Of a stretch of 14,985 bases of DNA, positions 6,219-13,390 are shown in pieces (the stretch's first letter is position 1; each line of letters opens with the position of its first letter). Where the stretch lies: the NCBI GenBank assembly GCA_964555675.1, contig CAZKTU010000161.1:1-14985 (forward strand). Reading direction: 5' to 3'. Both the position numbers and the translations under genes were made by a program. The notes beneath the pieces were generated by a model. The model saw only the letters and a list, made by a program, of their open reading frames with translations. It was not told where the DNA came from and did no database searches. This DNA comes from CAIWXH01 sp964555675. Its GTDB lineage: Bacteria > Chloroflexota > Chloroflexia > Chloroflexales > Chloroflexaceae.

Positions 6219-8567
6219 ATGCCACGCTTAATCGCGCTGCGGGCGCTGCTGCTGCTTTTTGTCACAGTCATGGTGGGGCGACTCTACCAGCTGCAGCTGG
6301 TCGAGAGCGACAGCAAGCGCTTCGGCAGCACCCCCGAGGAGGTCTTCAGGCGCAACCTGACCGTACCCCCGCGGCGCGGCGAGGTCTTCGCGGCCGACGG
6401 CGAGACCCTGCTGGCCGAGAGTGTGCCGATCTACAACCTGGCCGTGGTGCCCGGGCGGCTGCCCGACGCCGGCGCCGAGCCCGAGCGCCGCGCCGAGGTG
6501 CTGGCCCGCCTCGGGCAGGTCGCCGGGCTCACTTCGACCCTCACCGTCGATCCGGCAAGTGCCCTGAGCGAGCGCCCGCAGCTGCGCCTGGCCCTGCAGC
6601 GGCTCGGCCCGACCGCCACCATCGCGGCCGGGTCGCCCCTCACGGTCACGGTCGCGCCGGCCCTGACCCTCGAGGCCCTCGCCCTGAGCCAGACCTATAG
6701 CGACGTGGTGACCCTGGGCAGCCCGATCGAGGCCCTGGTGCCGCGCGAGAGCGTACGCGGCTACCAGACCGTGGTGGTCAAGGAGGGCATCGACCCCGAC
6801 CTGGCCCTCGCGATCAACGAGAACGCCAACTACTTGCCGGGCGTGCAGGTGGTCGAGAGCTACAGGCGTCGCTATCCGGCCAGCGGCGAGGTCGCCTCGC
6901 TCTCGCATATGCTCGGCTACATCGGCCGGATCACCGAGTGCGAGCTCACGGCGGAGAACCCGGCCAGCTCGTGGCTGGGCGGCCTGATCGAGGTGGCGAG
7001 CCACGCGGGGCGCTGCGGGCTCATCCCGAAGGTGATCGACCCCGCCAGTATCGGCCTGCCGCCCTACCAGGTCGACGATCGGATCGGCAAGGACGGCCTC
7101 GAGGCGGCCTACGAGGCCGAGCTGCGCGGGCGCATGGGCCTGCAGACGCTGCTGGTGGACGCGTTGCAGCGGCCGGTCAGCCCGCCCGACGAGCTGCGGC
7201 CGGTCGAGAACGGCCACAACCTGGTGCTGACCATCGACACAGCCTTCCAGAGCGAGGTCGAGCGGATCGTCCGGCGCTGGGTGGCCGAGGGCGAGGCCCG
7301 CCGCCTGAACTCGCCGGACGAGTATAAACGCAACTACGCCCCGATCGTGGCCGGCGCGGCCGTGGTGATCGACCCGCGGGACGGGCGGGTGCTGGCCATG
7401 GTCTCGCTGCCGACCTACGACAACAACGTCTGGGTCGACCCGACGCGCCGCGGCGAGCTGGCCGCGCTGCTGAGCAGGGAAGACCCGGCCGAGCTGGCCG
7501 AGCTGCTGCGGCTAGCGCCCCTGACCAACAGAGCCATCGCCGGGCAGTACCCGCCAGGCTCGACCCTGAAGCAGTTCGTGGGCGCCGCCGCCCTGCAGAA
7601 AGGCGTGATCGCGGCCGACACCAAGCTGCGCGACCCCGGCCTGCTCAAGCTGATCGAGCGCAGCGGGGCGCTCTTCGAGCTGCCCAACTCGGTGCGCAAC
7701 CGCGACAATGGCGAGCTGACGGTCGCCGACGCGCTCAGGCTCTCGTCGAACGTCTTCTTCGCCTCGGTGGCGGGCGGCAACGACCAGGCCACCAACCTCG
7801 ACGAGACGGCGCTGCGCATCGGCGGGCTACAGATCGAGGGCCTGGTCGAGGGGCTCGAGTGGTTCCACCTGGGACGCAAGACCACCATCGACCTGGCGGG
7901 CGAGGCCACGGGCTTGGTGCCGACCAAGACCTGGAAGGCTCAGGCCAAGCGCGAGGCCTGGACGACGGGCGATACGTACAATACGGCGATCGGCCAGGGC
8001 GACTTGCTGGTGACCCCGCTGCAGCTGGCGGTCGCGGCCGGGGGCGTGGCGACTGACGGCGCGGTGTACCGACCCCACGTGGTAGCGCGCATCACCGACG
8101 GCGGCGGCAACACGGTGCGCGAGCTGGCCCCCGAGCTGCTCAGCCGCGCGCCGGTAGACCCGGCCAACCTGCAGGTGATCCGCCAGGGCATGCGCGAGTC
8201 GGTGATCAACGGCCTGAATATCGCGGCCCGCCCCGAGTGCTCGGGCCTGGAGATCGCCGGCAAGACGGGCACGGCCGAGTTCGGCCCGCTGATCGAGCGG
8301 CCCGACAAGCGCCTGATACGCCAGAGCCACGCCTGGTTCGTAGGCTTCGCGCCCTACGAGAACCCCGAGGTAGTGGTGGCGGTGCTGATCGAAGGCGTGG
8401 GCGACCTGAACGACGGCTCGTCCACCATGACCGTGCCGGCGGTGACCCAGATCATGCAGGCCTACTTCAAGGTGACGCCGCCGGCGGACGCGCCGCGCAC
8501 CTGCCCGGTGATGCCGGCAGACCCCCTGCCCGCGCCGCCGGCCACCACCGGACAGGCCACCCCCTGA
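6219..8567 (+). CDS. mrdA: Penicillin-binding protein 2 (elongation-specific class B transpeptidase)
   Basis: A 782-aa class B PBP that cross-links peptidoglycan during lateral growth. A transmembrane anchor lies at about 5-22 (IALRALLLLFVTVMVGRLYQ), followed by a pedestal/dimerisation region and the transpeptidase domain. All three active-site motifs are intact: S448-T-L-K451 in PPGSTLKQF, S509-S-N511, and K682-T-G-T685. ATG at 6219 has AGGTAG (6208-6213) 5 nt upstream and starts 9 nt after mreD, so it is cotranscribed. It is longer than typical PBP2 (about 630-650 aa). Extra residues lie in the pedestal at about 241-285, which carry C241 and C266, in loops before the SxxK motif, and in a Pro-rich C-terminal tail. 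Cysteines total four (also C674 and C762), all predicted outside the cell. Position after mreD favours PBP2 over the divisome PBP3. Confidence 0.93.
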   Translation: MPRLIALRALLLLFVTVMVGRLYQLQLVESDSKRFGSTPEEVFRRNLTVPPRRGEVFAADGETLLAESVPIYNLAVVPGRLPDAGAEPERRAEVLARLGQVAGLTSTLTVDPASALSERPQLRLALQRLGPTATIAAGSPLTVTVAPALTLEALALSQTYSDVVTLGSPIEALVPRESVRGYQTVVVKEGIDPDLALAINENANYLPGVQVVESYRRRYPASGEVASLSHMLGYIGRITECELTAENPASSWLGGLIEVASHAGRCGLIPKVIDPASIGLPPYQVDDRIGKDGLEAAYEAELRGRMGLQTLLVDALQRPVSPPDELRPVENGHNLVLTIDTAFQSEVERIVRRWVAEGEARRLNSPDEYKRNYAPIVAGAAVVIDPRDGRVLAMVSLPTYDNNVWVDPTRRGELAALLSREDPAELAELLRLAPLTNRAIAGQYPPGSTLKQFVGAAALQKGVIAADTKLRDPGLLKLIERSGALFELPNSVRNRDNGELTVADALRLSSNVFFASVAGGNDQATNLDETALRIGGLQIEGLVEGLEWFHLGRKTTIDLAGEATGLVPTKTWKAQAKREAWTTGDTYNTAIGQGDLLVTPLQLAVAAGGVATDGAVYRPHVVARITDGGGNTVRELAPELLSRAPVDPANLQVIRQGMRESVINGLNIAARPECSGLEIAGKTGTAEFGPLIERPDKRLIRQSHAWFVGFAPYENPEVVVAVLIEGVGDLNDGSSTMTVPAVTQIMQAYFKVTPPADAPRTCPVMPADPLPAPPATTGQATP

Positions 8568-8605
8568 GTGCAGCGAGGGCGTACGCGGCGCACGGCCCGC
8601 GCCTG

Positions 8606-8614
8606 TGCTATAAT
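8606..8614 (+). promoter_or_regulatory. Extended -10 promoter element for minCDE
   Basis: TGCTATAAT (TATAAT at 8609-8614) is the same nine-base sequence seen before mreB. It lies in the 83-bp gap between the PBP2 stop and minC, 36 bp before the ATG. No -35 is seen. It suggests the min genes can be transcribed separately from the mre genes. Confidence 0.5.
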
Positions 8615-8650
8615 TCATCAACTTTCTCGTTCAACTCAGGCGACAGGTTC

Positions 8651-9328
8651 ATGAGCGACCTGATCAGCATCAAGGGCGGGCGCGACGGCCTGCGGATGCG
8701 CTTCGATGATGTGGCCGAGTGGGGCGAGCTAATCGCCCAGCTCGAGCGACAGCTGGCCCAGAACCAGGCCTTCTTCAGCGGCGCGCGGCTGACGATCGAT
8801 CTCGGCGACCGCGCCGTGAGCGAGGTCGAGCTGGCGGGCGTGCTCGAGCTGATGCAGCAGCACGGCGTCGCCGCCGAGGCCCTCAGCGCGAGCGCCCGCG
8901 AGACGCGCAACGCCGCGCGGGCGGCGGGCCTGACGGCGCGACCCCTGCCGCGCTACAGCGAGCCGGCCCCCGGGGCCGGCCAGGCGGCCCCCGAGAGCGA
9001 GGCGCTGCTGCTGACGCGGACGGTGCGCTCGGGGCAGGTGGTGCGCCACAGCGGCCACATCACGCTCATCGGGGACGTGAACCCCGGGGGCGAGCTGATC
9101 GCCGGGGGCAGCGTGGTGGTCTGGGGGCGGGTGCGAGGCTTCGTACACGCCGGGGCCCTCGGCAATGGCGAGGCAGTCGTCTGTGCGATCGAGCTGCGGC
9201 CGACCCAACTGCGGATCGCCAACCAGATCGCCGCCGGGCCGAAGGGTGGGGGGCCGCACACCCCCGAGGTGGCCCGTATCGAGGGCGGGCAGATCGTCCT
9301 CGAGCCCTGGGAGTCGTACAAGAAGTAG
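8651..9328 (+). CDS. minC: Septum site-determining protein MinC
   Basis: A 225-aa inhibitor of FtsZ assembly that MinD brings to the membrane to block division away from midcell. The N-terminal domain (about 1-95) begins ISIKGGRDGLRMRF, as in MinC proteins. A short Pro/Ala/Gly linker follows, then the C-terminal beta-helix domain from about 120: TVRSGQVVRHSGHITLIGDV, NPGGELIAGGSVVVWGRVRG, FVHAGALGN and ELRPTQLRIANQIA. The RSGQ motif region, which binds MinD, is intact. ATG at 8651 has only a weak AGG close upstream. The gene is 35 bp before minD and is the first of the min unit. Confidence 0.95.
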   Translation: MSDLISIKGGRDGLRMRFDDVAEWGELIAQLERQLAQNQAFFSGARLTIDLGDRAVSEVELAGVLELMQQHGVAAEALSASARETRNAARAAGLTARPLPRYSEPAPGAGQAAPESEALLLTRTVRSGQVVRHSGHITLIGDVNPGGELIAGGSVVVWGRVRGFVHAGALGNGEAVVCAIELRPTQLRIANQIAAGPKGGGPHTPEVARIEGGQIVLEPWESYKK

Positions 9329-9363
9329 GGGTAGAGCCCGGGCTACGCCCTAACGGAGTTGCT

Positions 9364-10164
9364 ATGGCGCGCGTGATCACCATCACCTCTGGCAAGGGCG
9401 GCGTGGGTAAAACCACCACCACGGCCAACCTCGGCACAGCCCTTGCGATGCGCGGCAGCCGCGTCGTCGTCATCGACGCCGATATCGGCCTGCGCAACCT
9501 CGACGTGGTGATGGGCCTCGAGAACCGCATCGTCTACGACCTGGTCGATGTGGTCGAGGGCCGCGCCCGTCTGCGCCAGGCTCTGATCAAGGACAAGCGC
9601 CTGCCCGAGCTGTGCCTGCTGCCCGCCGCCCAGACCCGCGACAAAGATGCGGTCAGCCCCGAGCAGATGATCGACCTGACCAACCAGCTACGCGGCGAGT
9701 TCGACTTCATCCTGATCGATAGCCCCGCGGGCATCGAGGGCGGCTTCCGCAACGCTATCGCCGGCGCCGACGAGGTGGTGATCGTCACCACCCCCGAGGT
9801 CTCGGCCGTGCGCGACGCCGACCGCATCGTGGGCCTGGTCGAGGCCGCCGAGAAGGGCCCGCCCAGCCTGATCGTCAACCGCATCAAGACGCGCCTGGTC
9901 AGCAGGGGCGAGATGCTCTCGGTCGACGATGTGCTCGAGCTGCTGGCGATCAACCTGATCGGCGTCGTTCCCGACGACGAGACGATCGTCACCTCGACCA
10001 ACAGGGGCGAGGCCGCCGTCTATGACCAGAGCTCGCTGGCCGGCAAGGCCTTCTTGAATATCGCCCGGCGGCTCCACGGCGAGGAGGTGCCCTTCCTGGC
10101 CCTGCAGGACCAGCAAGGGGTGATCGAGCGGCTGATGAGCATGTTCGGGCGGCGCCGCGCATAG
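9364..10164 (+). CDS. minD: Septum site-determining ATPase MinD
   Basis: A 266-aa ParA/MinD-type ATPase that binds membrane as an ATP dimer and recruits MinC. The deviant Walker A is SGKGGVGKTTTT with signature K11 and K16. VVVIDADIGLRNLD is at about 34-47, and FILIDSPAGIEGG provides the Walker B/switch II region near 115-127. The C-terminus GVIERLMSMFGRRRA is the amphipathic membrane-targeting helix. ATG at 9364 has GGAG (9355-9358) 5 nt upstream. All functional regions are intact, and the gene sits between minC and minE with short spacers. Confidence 0.97.
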   Translation: MARVITITSGKGGVGKTTTTANLGTALAMRGSRVVVIDADIGLRNLDVVMGLENRIVYDLVDVVEGRARLRQALIKDKRLPELCLLPAAQTRDKDAVSPEQMIDLTNQLRGEFDFILIDSPAGIEGGFRNAIAGADEVVIVTTPEVSAVRDADRIVGLVEAAEKGPPSLIVNRIKTRLVSRGEMLSVDDVLELLAINLIGVVPDDETIVTSTNRGEAAVYDQSSLAGKAFLNIARRLHGEEVPFLALQDQQGVIERLMSMFGRRRA

Positions 10165-10179
10165 CGAAAGGACCCGGCC

Positions 10180-10446
10180 GTGGGCTTTCTTGACAATCTC
10201 TTTGGGCGGCGCGAGCGCAGCGGCACGGTGGCGAAAGAGCGCCTGGCCGCGGTGCTGGTCGACGACCGCTACAAGCTCACCCCCGAGATGAAAGAGCAGA
10301 TGAAGATCGACATCGCCGCGGTGCTGTCGCGCTATCTGCCCTCGGTCGACCCCGAGCAGATCGAGGTCGCAATCATGCGCGGCGAGTCGAGCGATACGCT
10401 CAAGGCTGATATCCCGCTCAAGCGCGGGCGCGCCGACGATCTATAG
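10180..10446 (+). CDS. minE: Cell division topological specificity factor MinE
   Basis: An 88-aa protein that stimulates MinD ATPase and drives or shapes the Min pattern so that MinC is excluded from midcell. MGFLDNLFGRR at the N-terminus is the amphipathic membrane-binding segment. KERLAAVLVDDRY (about 19-31) is the MinD-contact helix, and LTPEMKEQMKIDIAAVLSRY (33-52) begins the topological-specificity dimer domain. The start is GTG at 10180 with AAGGA (10168-10172) 7 nt upstream, 15 nt after the minD stop. Length matches the family. Its presence means the Min system here is of the MinE type rather than the DivIVA/MinJ type of Bacillus. Confidence 0.95.
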   Translation: MGFLDNLFGRRERSGTVAKERLAAVLVDDRYKLTPEMKEQMKIDIAAVLSRYLPSVDPEQIEVAIMRGESSDTLKADIPLKRGRADDL

Positions 10447-10457
10447 GGCGCCCCCGC
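10424..10457 (+). other. Hairpin spanning the minE stop codon
   Basis: GCGGG-C-GCGCC (10424-10434) can pair with GGCGC-C-CCCGC (10447-10457): ten base pairs with one C-C mismatch and a 12-nt loop holding the stop codon. No T-run follows, so it is at best a weak or factor-dependent terminator or an mRNA 3'-end stabiliser before the next promoter. Confidence 0.3.
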
Positions 10458-10473
10458 AGCGGCACGGTCGCGG

Positions 10474-10479
10474 TATAAT
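10474..10479 (+). promoter_or_regulatory. -10 element upstream of the AI-2E family gene
   Basis: A perfect TATAAT lies 82 bp before the ATG at 10562, in an otherwise GC-rich gap after minE. It lacks the upstream TG seen before mreB and minC, and no -35 is seen at 16-18 bp. Confidence 0.4.
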
Positions 10480-10491
10480 GGGCGATACGGT

Positions 10492-10507
10492 CCGGCAGTG
10501 CTGCCGG
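10492..10507. promoter_or_regulatory. Perfect 16-bp palindrome downstream of the -10 element
   Basis: CCGGCAGTGCTGCCGG is a perfect inverted repeat. It sits 13 bp after the TATAAT at 10474-10479, so at about +6 to +22 of the predicted transcript. It could be a repressor operator or a short hairpin in the leader of the AI-2E family gene. Confidence 0.35.
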
Positions 10508-10561
10508 CCGGTCGCCCTTTGAGTCTGGCCCGTACGGCGAAGGGGCCGAGAGGGAACGCGT

Positions 10562-11731
10562 ATGTCCACGGAGCAGCGACCGATTCGTTTCTCGCCCCAG
10601 TACAAGCTCATCGCGGTAGCCCTGATAGTCGTCTTGACGCTCTGGTTCCTCCTGGCCGTCAAGCATATGCTGACCCCGTTTGTCGCGGCGATCATCACGG
10701 CCTACCTGTTCAACCCGCTGGTGGCCTGGCTCTACCGCCGCACGGGCGTCGGGAGGGTGCTCTGGATCGCCGTGCTCTATGTGCTGGCCTTCCTGGTGCT
10801 GTATGGCCTGGGCACGCTGATCTGGCCGCGGGTAGCCCAGCAGTCGCGCGACCTGGCCTCGACGGCGCCGGTGATCGCGGTACAGATCCAGAACTTCTTC
10901 CGCGGCCGCGAGCAGATCGAGTTCGCCGGCCTGATCATCGACCTGGCCCCGATCGAAGAGCAGCTGATCAGCGTGGTCAGCGACCTGAGCCGACGCGCCA
11001 GCGAGAGCGTGCCGCACCTGGTGGTCTCGGCTCTCGAGACGGTGCTCTTCGCCCTGGCCTACTTGATCGTCACCTTTTACCTGCTGCTCCAGGGCGGCCA
11101 ACTCAAGCGCTGGGCCCAGAACCTCGTCCCCCCACCTTACCGAGCCGAGATCGGCGCACTTGGCACCCAGATCGATCAGGTCTGCGGCGCCTACATTCGC
11201 GGCCAGCTGATCCTGGTGGTGCTGATGGCCGTCCTGCTCTACATCCCGCTCTCGATCCTGCAGGTGCCCAACGCCCTGGTGATCGCAATCGTCTCGGGCG
11301 TGCTCGAGATTGTCCCGATCATCGGGCCCTGGTCGGCCGCCGGCATCGCCATGTCGGTCGCACTCTTCCAGCCCGTGACCCCCTTCGGTCTGTCGAACCT
11401 GGGCCTGGCGGCGGTGCTCGGCCTGATCTACCTGGTGCTGCGCATGATCGAGGAGAATATCATCCTGCCCCAGGTGATGGGCCCGCTGGTGACCCTGCAC
11501 CCGGCCGTGGTGATCTTCGCCCTGCTGGCCGGGGGCGCCCTGTTGGGGCCCTTCGGCCTGTTCATCTCGATCCCGGTGGCGGCGGTGGTGCGCATCGTGC
11601 TGGCCTACCTCTACCGCAAGCTCACCGACCAGCCTGAGCCCCCCGCCGCTCCACCCGAGGCCCGCGAGCCCGCCGAGGCCGAGAAGTCGCACAAGGGCGC
11701 GGCCAGCAGGACGCGGCGCGCCTCGCACTGA
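10562..11731 (+). CDS. AI-2E/PerM family (UPF0118) membrane transporter
   Basis: A 389-aa polytopic membrane protein. About eight hydrophobic segments are visible: a pair at about 15-50, one near 66-88, one near 155-180, then a cluster from about 215. Family hallmarks are YIRGQLILVVLMAVLLY, GVLEIVPIIGPW, and the C-terminal ENIILPQVMG followed by HPAVVIFALLAGGALLGPFG. Between the third and fourth segments is the usual soluble region. A charged Pro/Lys/Arg-rich tail of about 35 residues ends the protein. Characterised members export autoinducer-2 or act as cation/proton antiporters; the substrate here cannot be told. ATG at 10562 follows an AGAGGGA (about 10549-10555) at normal spacing. It has its own -10 element and lies 10 nt before the next gene. 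Confidence 0.9.
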   Translation: MSTEQRPIRFSPQYKLIAVALIVVLTLWFLLAVKHMLTPFVAAIITAYLFNPLVAWLYRRTGVGRVLWIAVLYVLAFLVLYGLGTLIWPRVAQQSRDLASTAPVIAVQIQNFFRGREQIEFAGLIIDLAPIEEQLISVVSDLSRRASESVPHLVVSALETVLFALAYLIVTFYLLLQGGQLKRWAQNLVPPPYRAEIGALGTQIDQVCGAYIRGQLILVVLMAVLLYIPLSILQVPNALVIAIVSGVLEIVPIIGPWSAAGIAMSVALFQPVTPFGLSNLGLAAVLGLIYLVLRMIEENIILPQVMGPLVTLHPAVVIFALLAGGALLGPFGLFISIPVAAVVRIVLAYLYRKLTDQPEPPAAPPEAREPAEAEKSHKGAASRTRRASH

Positions 11732-11741
11732 TAAGAAGACT

Positions 11742-12166
11742 ATGCTTGCATTTTCTCATGACCCCGACGCGGGTACGATCTATGTCTACTTCACCGAGCT
11801 CGAGGCCGGTCAGGCCGTCGATACGCTCGAATACCCGGCCCACCTGCTGCTCGACGCCGCGGGCCAGATCTTCGGCCTGCGCCTCGAGCTCGACGACGAG
11901 CTGACCCTGGCCCAGCTCGAGCTGGCCCTCGACGGCGACTACGAGCGCCTCAATATGGAGAGCGGGCGCCTGACGATCAGGATCGCCGACGAGGCCCCCG
12001 CCCGCAGCGTCGCCCTCGCCGAGACGGCCATCCTCGACCTCGACGGCGACGAGACGGTGCTGGGCGTCGAGCTGCCTGTCCCCGCAGAGCTGCGCACCCC
12101 CGCGGCCCTGGCCCGCCTCGCCCCGCTCATGGTCGCCCTCGAGGACGAGCCCGCCGCCGCCGATGG
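11742..12166 (+). CDS. Tandem DUF2283-like repeat protein, cut by the assembly gap
   Basis: About 141 codons are visible before the run of N. Function is unknown. Two copies of a DUF2283-like unit can be aligned by eye: residues about 8-51 (AGTIYVYFTELEAGQAVDTL, then HLLLDAAGQIFGLRLEL) and about 70-113 (SGRLTIRIADEAPARSVALA, then TAILDLDGDETVLGVEL). Both have a beta-strand start, an aliphatic-rich centre and the hallmark [LV]-D-x-x-G-x-[IV]-x-G-[LV] ending. DUF2283 proteins are normally single units of about 60-70 aa, so this looks like an internal duplication. It is strongly acidic. ATG at 11742 is 10 nt after the transporter stop, with only a weak AAGAAG before it, so it is probably cotranscribed. 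The stop codon lies in or beyond the gap. A frame read across the N has no meaning. Confidence 0.7.
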
Positions 12167-12266
12167 NNNNNNNNNNNNNNNNNNNNNNNNNNNNNNNNNN
12201 NNNNNNNNNNNNNNNNNNNNNNNNNNNNNNNNNNNNNNNNNNNNNNNNNNNNNNNNNNNNNNNNNN
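12167..12266. other. Assembly gap (100 N)
   Basis: Exactly 100 N, the usual placeholder for a gap of unknown size. It removes the 3' end of the DUF2283-like gene and the 5' end of era. The true distance and reading frames across it are unknown. Confidence 0.97.
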
Positions 12267-13230
12267 CGCTGCGCCCAGACCTCGGCCAGAGCCGAGCGAC
12301 GTCAGGCGCCAGCCTGAGCCGAGCCAGGGCACGCTCAACGTCACCCGGTCTGGCTTCGTGGCCCTGGTGGGCAAGCCGAACGTCGGCAAGAGCACCCTGC
12401 TCAATGCGCTGCTGGGACAGAAAGTGGCGATCGTCTCGCCGCGGCCCCAGACGACGCGCGTGCCGATGCGGGGCATCCTGAGCCGGCCGGGGGCCCAGAT
12501 CATCTTCGTCGACACCCCGGGCATCCACCAGCCCAACCACGCCCTCGGCAAACTCATGGTCGACCTGGCGGAGAGGACCCTGCCCAACGCCGATGTGATC
12601 GGCTTCATGGTCGATATCGGCCAGCCGCCCTCGCAGCTCGACCGGCGCATCGCCGCACAGGTCCAGCGAGCCCGCGGCAAGAAGCTGCTCATCCTCAACA
12701 AAGTGGACGTCAAGCCGCGCGACGGGCGTAGCCACCTCGAGGAATACCGCACCCTGGGCACGTGGGAGCTCGAGCTGGCTATCTCGGCCCGGCGGCGTCT
12801 GGGGCTGACCACCCTGCTGGACGAGATTGTGGCCCGCCTGCCCGAGGGCCCGCTGCTCTACCCCGAAGAGCAGGTGACCGACCAGAGCGAGCAGCAGCTG
12901 GCCGCGGAGTTCGTGCGCGAGAAGGTGCTCTACCACACTCAGCACGAGGTGCCCCACGCGGTGGCGGTCGAGGTCGAGGAGTGGGAGGAGCGCGAGCAGG
13001 CGATCTTCATCCGCATGACGATCAATGTCGAGCGCGACGGCCAGAAGGCCATTCTGATCGGCGCGGGCGGGGCCATGCTGAAGAAGATCGGCACGGCGGC
13101 CCGCCACGAGATCGAGCGCCTGGTGGGGCGCCAGATCTTCCTCGAGCTGTGGGTCAAGGTGCGCCCCAACTGGCGCGACGACCCCTCGGCCCTGGGCTGG
13201 CTCGGCTACAGGGCCAAAGACTTCCAGTAG
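12267..13230 (+). CDS. era: GTPase Era, 5' end missing in the gap
   Basis: About 321 codons remain, in frame from 12268. Era is an essential GTPase that binds 16S rRNA and helps 30S subunit maturation. GTPase motifs: G1 GKPNVGKST (from 12370), G2 in QTTRVPMRGI, G3 DTPG, G4 NKVD, and G5 in ISARRRLG. The C-terminal KH domain, VAVEVEEWEEREQAIFIRMT onward with the loop GAGGAMLKKIG, is complete and ends in WLGYRAKDFQ. Between the gap and GFVALVGKPNVG there is no ATG, GTG or TTG in frame, so the start lies in the gap. The protein has an N-terminal extension of at least 30 residues, rich in Pro, Arg and Gln, with PEPS twice. An ATG at 12163 before the gap is in frame only if the gap were truly 100 nt. 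Confidence 0.93.
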
Positions 13231-13269
13231 ACGCAACAAAACGCGTTCTCTAGACGTAGATCAGGTGTG

Positions 13270-13294
13270 CGCATCCCCGGCTTGCCGGGGTGCG
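13270..13294 (+). terminator. GC-rich hairpin after era, weak terminator candidate
   Basis: CGCA-T-CCCCGG, loop CTTG, then CCGGGG-TGCG makes a ten-pair stem with one bulged T, 40 nt after the era stop. There is no T-run after it, so intrinsic termination is doubtful. Its 3' arm overlaps the candidate -35 of the kinase promoter. Confidence 0.3.
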
Positions 13295-13310
13295 ACGGCT
13301 GTGCTACGCT
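13282..13310 (+). promoter_or_regulatory. Candidate promoter for the kinase gene
   Basis: TTGCCG (13282-13287, 4/6 to the -35 consensus), a 17-bp spacer, then TACGCT (13305-13310, 3/6 to the -10 consensus) with an extended TG at 13302-13303. The TGTGCTA core resembles the element before minC. The -10 is weak. Confidence 0.3.
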
Positions 13311-13372
13311 GGAGGCGAAACGCCCTCCGGCTGACCCGCTCATCCTGACCGGCCCGTGCGGACAGGGTCAGG
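13311..13372 (+). other. Possible structured leader of the kinase mRNA
   Basis: Two further stems lie between the candidate promoter and the kinase ribosome site. GGAGGCG (13311-13317) pairs with CGCCCTCC (13321-13328), with one bulged C and an AAA loop. CCTGACC (13344-13350) pairs with GGTCAGG (13366-13372) as a perfect 7-bp stem. I do not recognise a known riboswitch. Confidence 0.25.
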
Positions 13373-13390
13373 GCCGCGGAGAGACGCTTG

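Noticed and set aside
8563..8640. CCTGAGT and ACTCAGG inverted repeat flanking the minC promoter
   Set aside because: A 7-bp match in an 80-nt span is expected by chance fairly often, and the arms are 64 nt apart.
10418..11728. Minus-strand open frame of 436 codons opposite the AI-2E family gene
   Set aside because: The plus-strand frame has clear membrane-protein motifs; the antisense product is low-complexity and hydrophilic.
11742..12317. Single open frame joining the DUF2283-like gene through the N run to 12317
   Set aside because: It assumes the gap is exactly 100 nt. The part after the gap is an out-of-frame reading of era.
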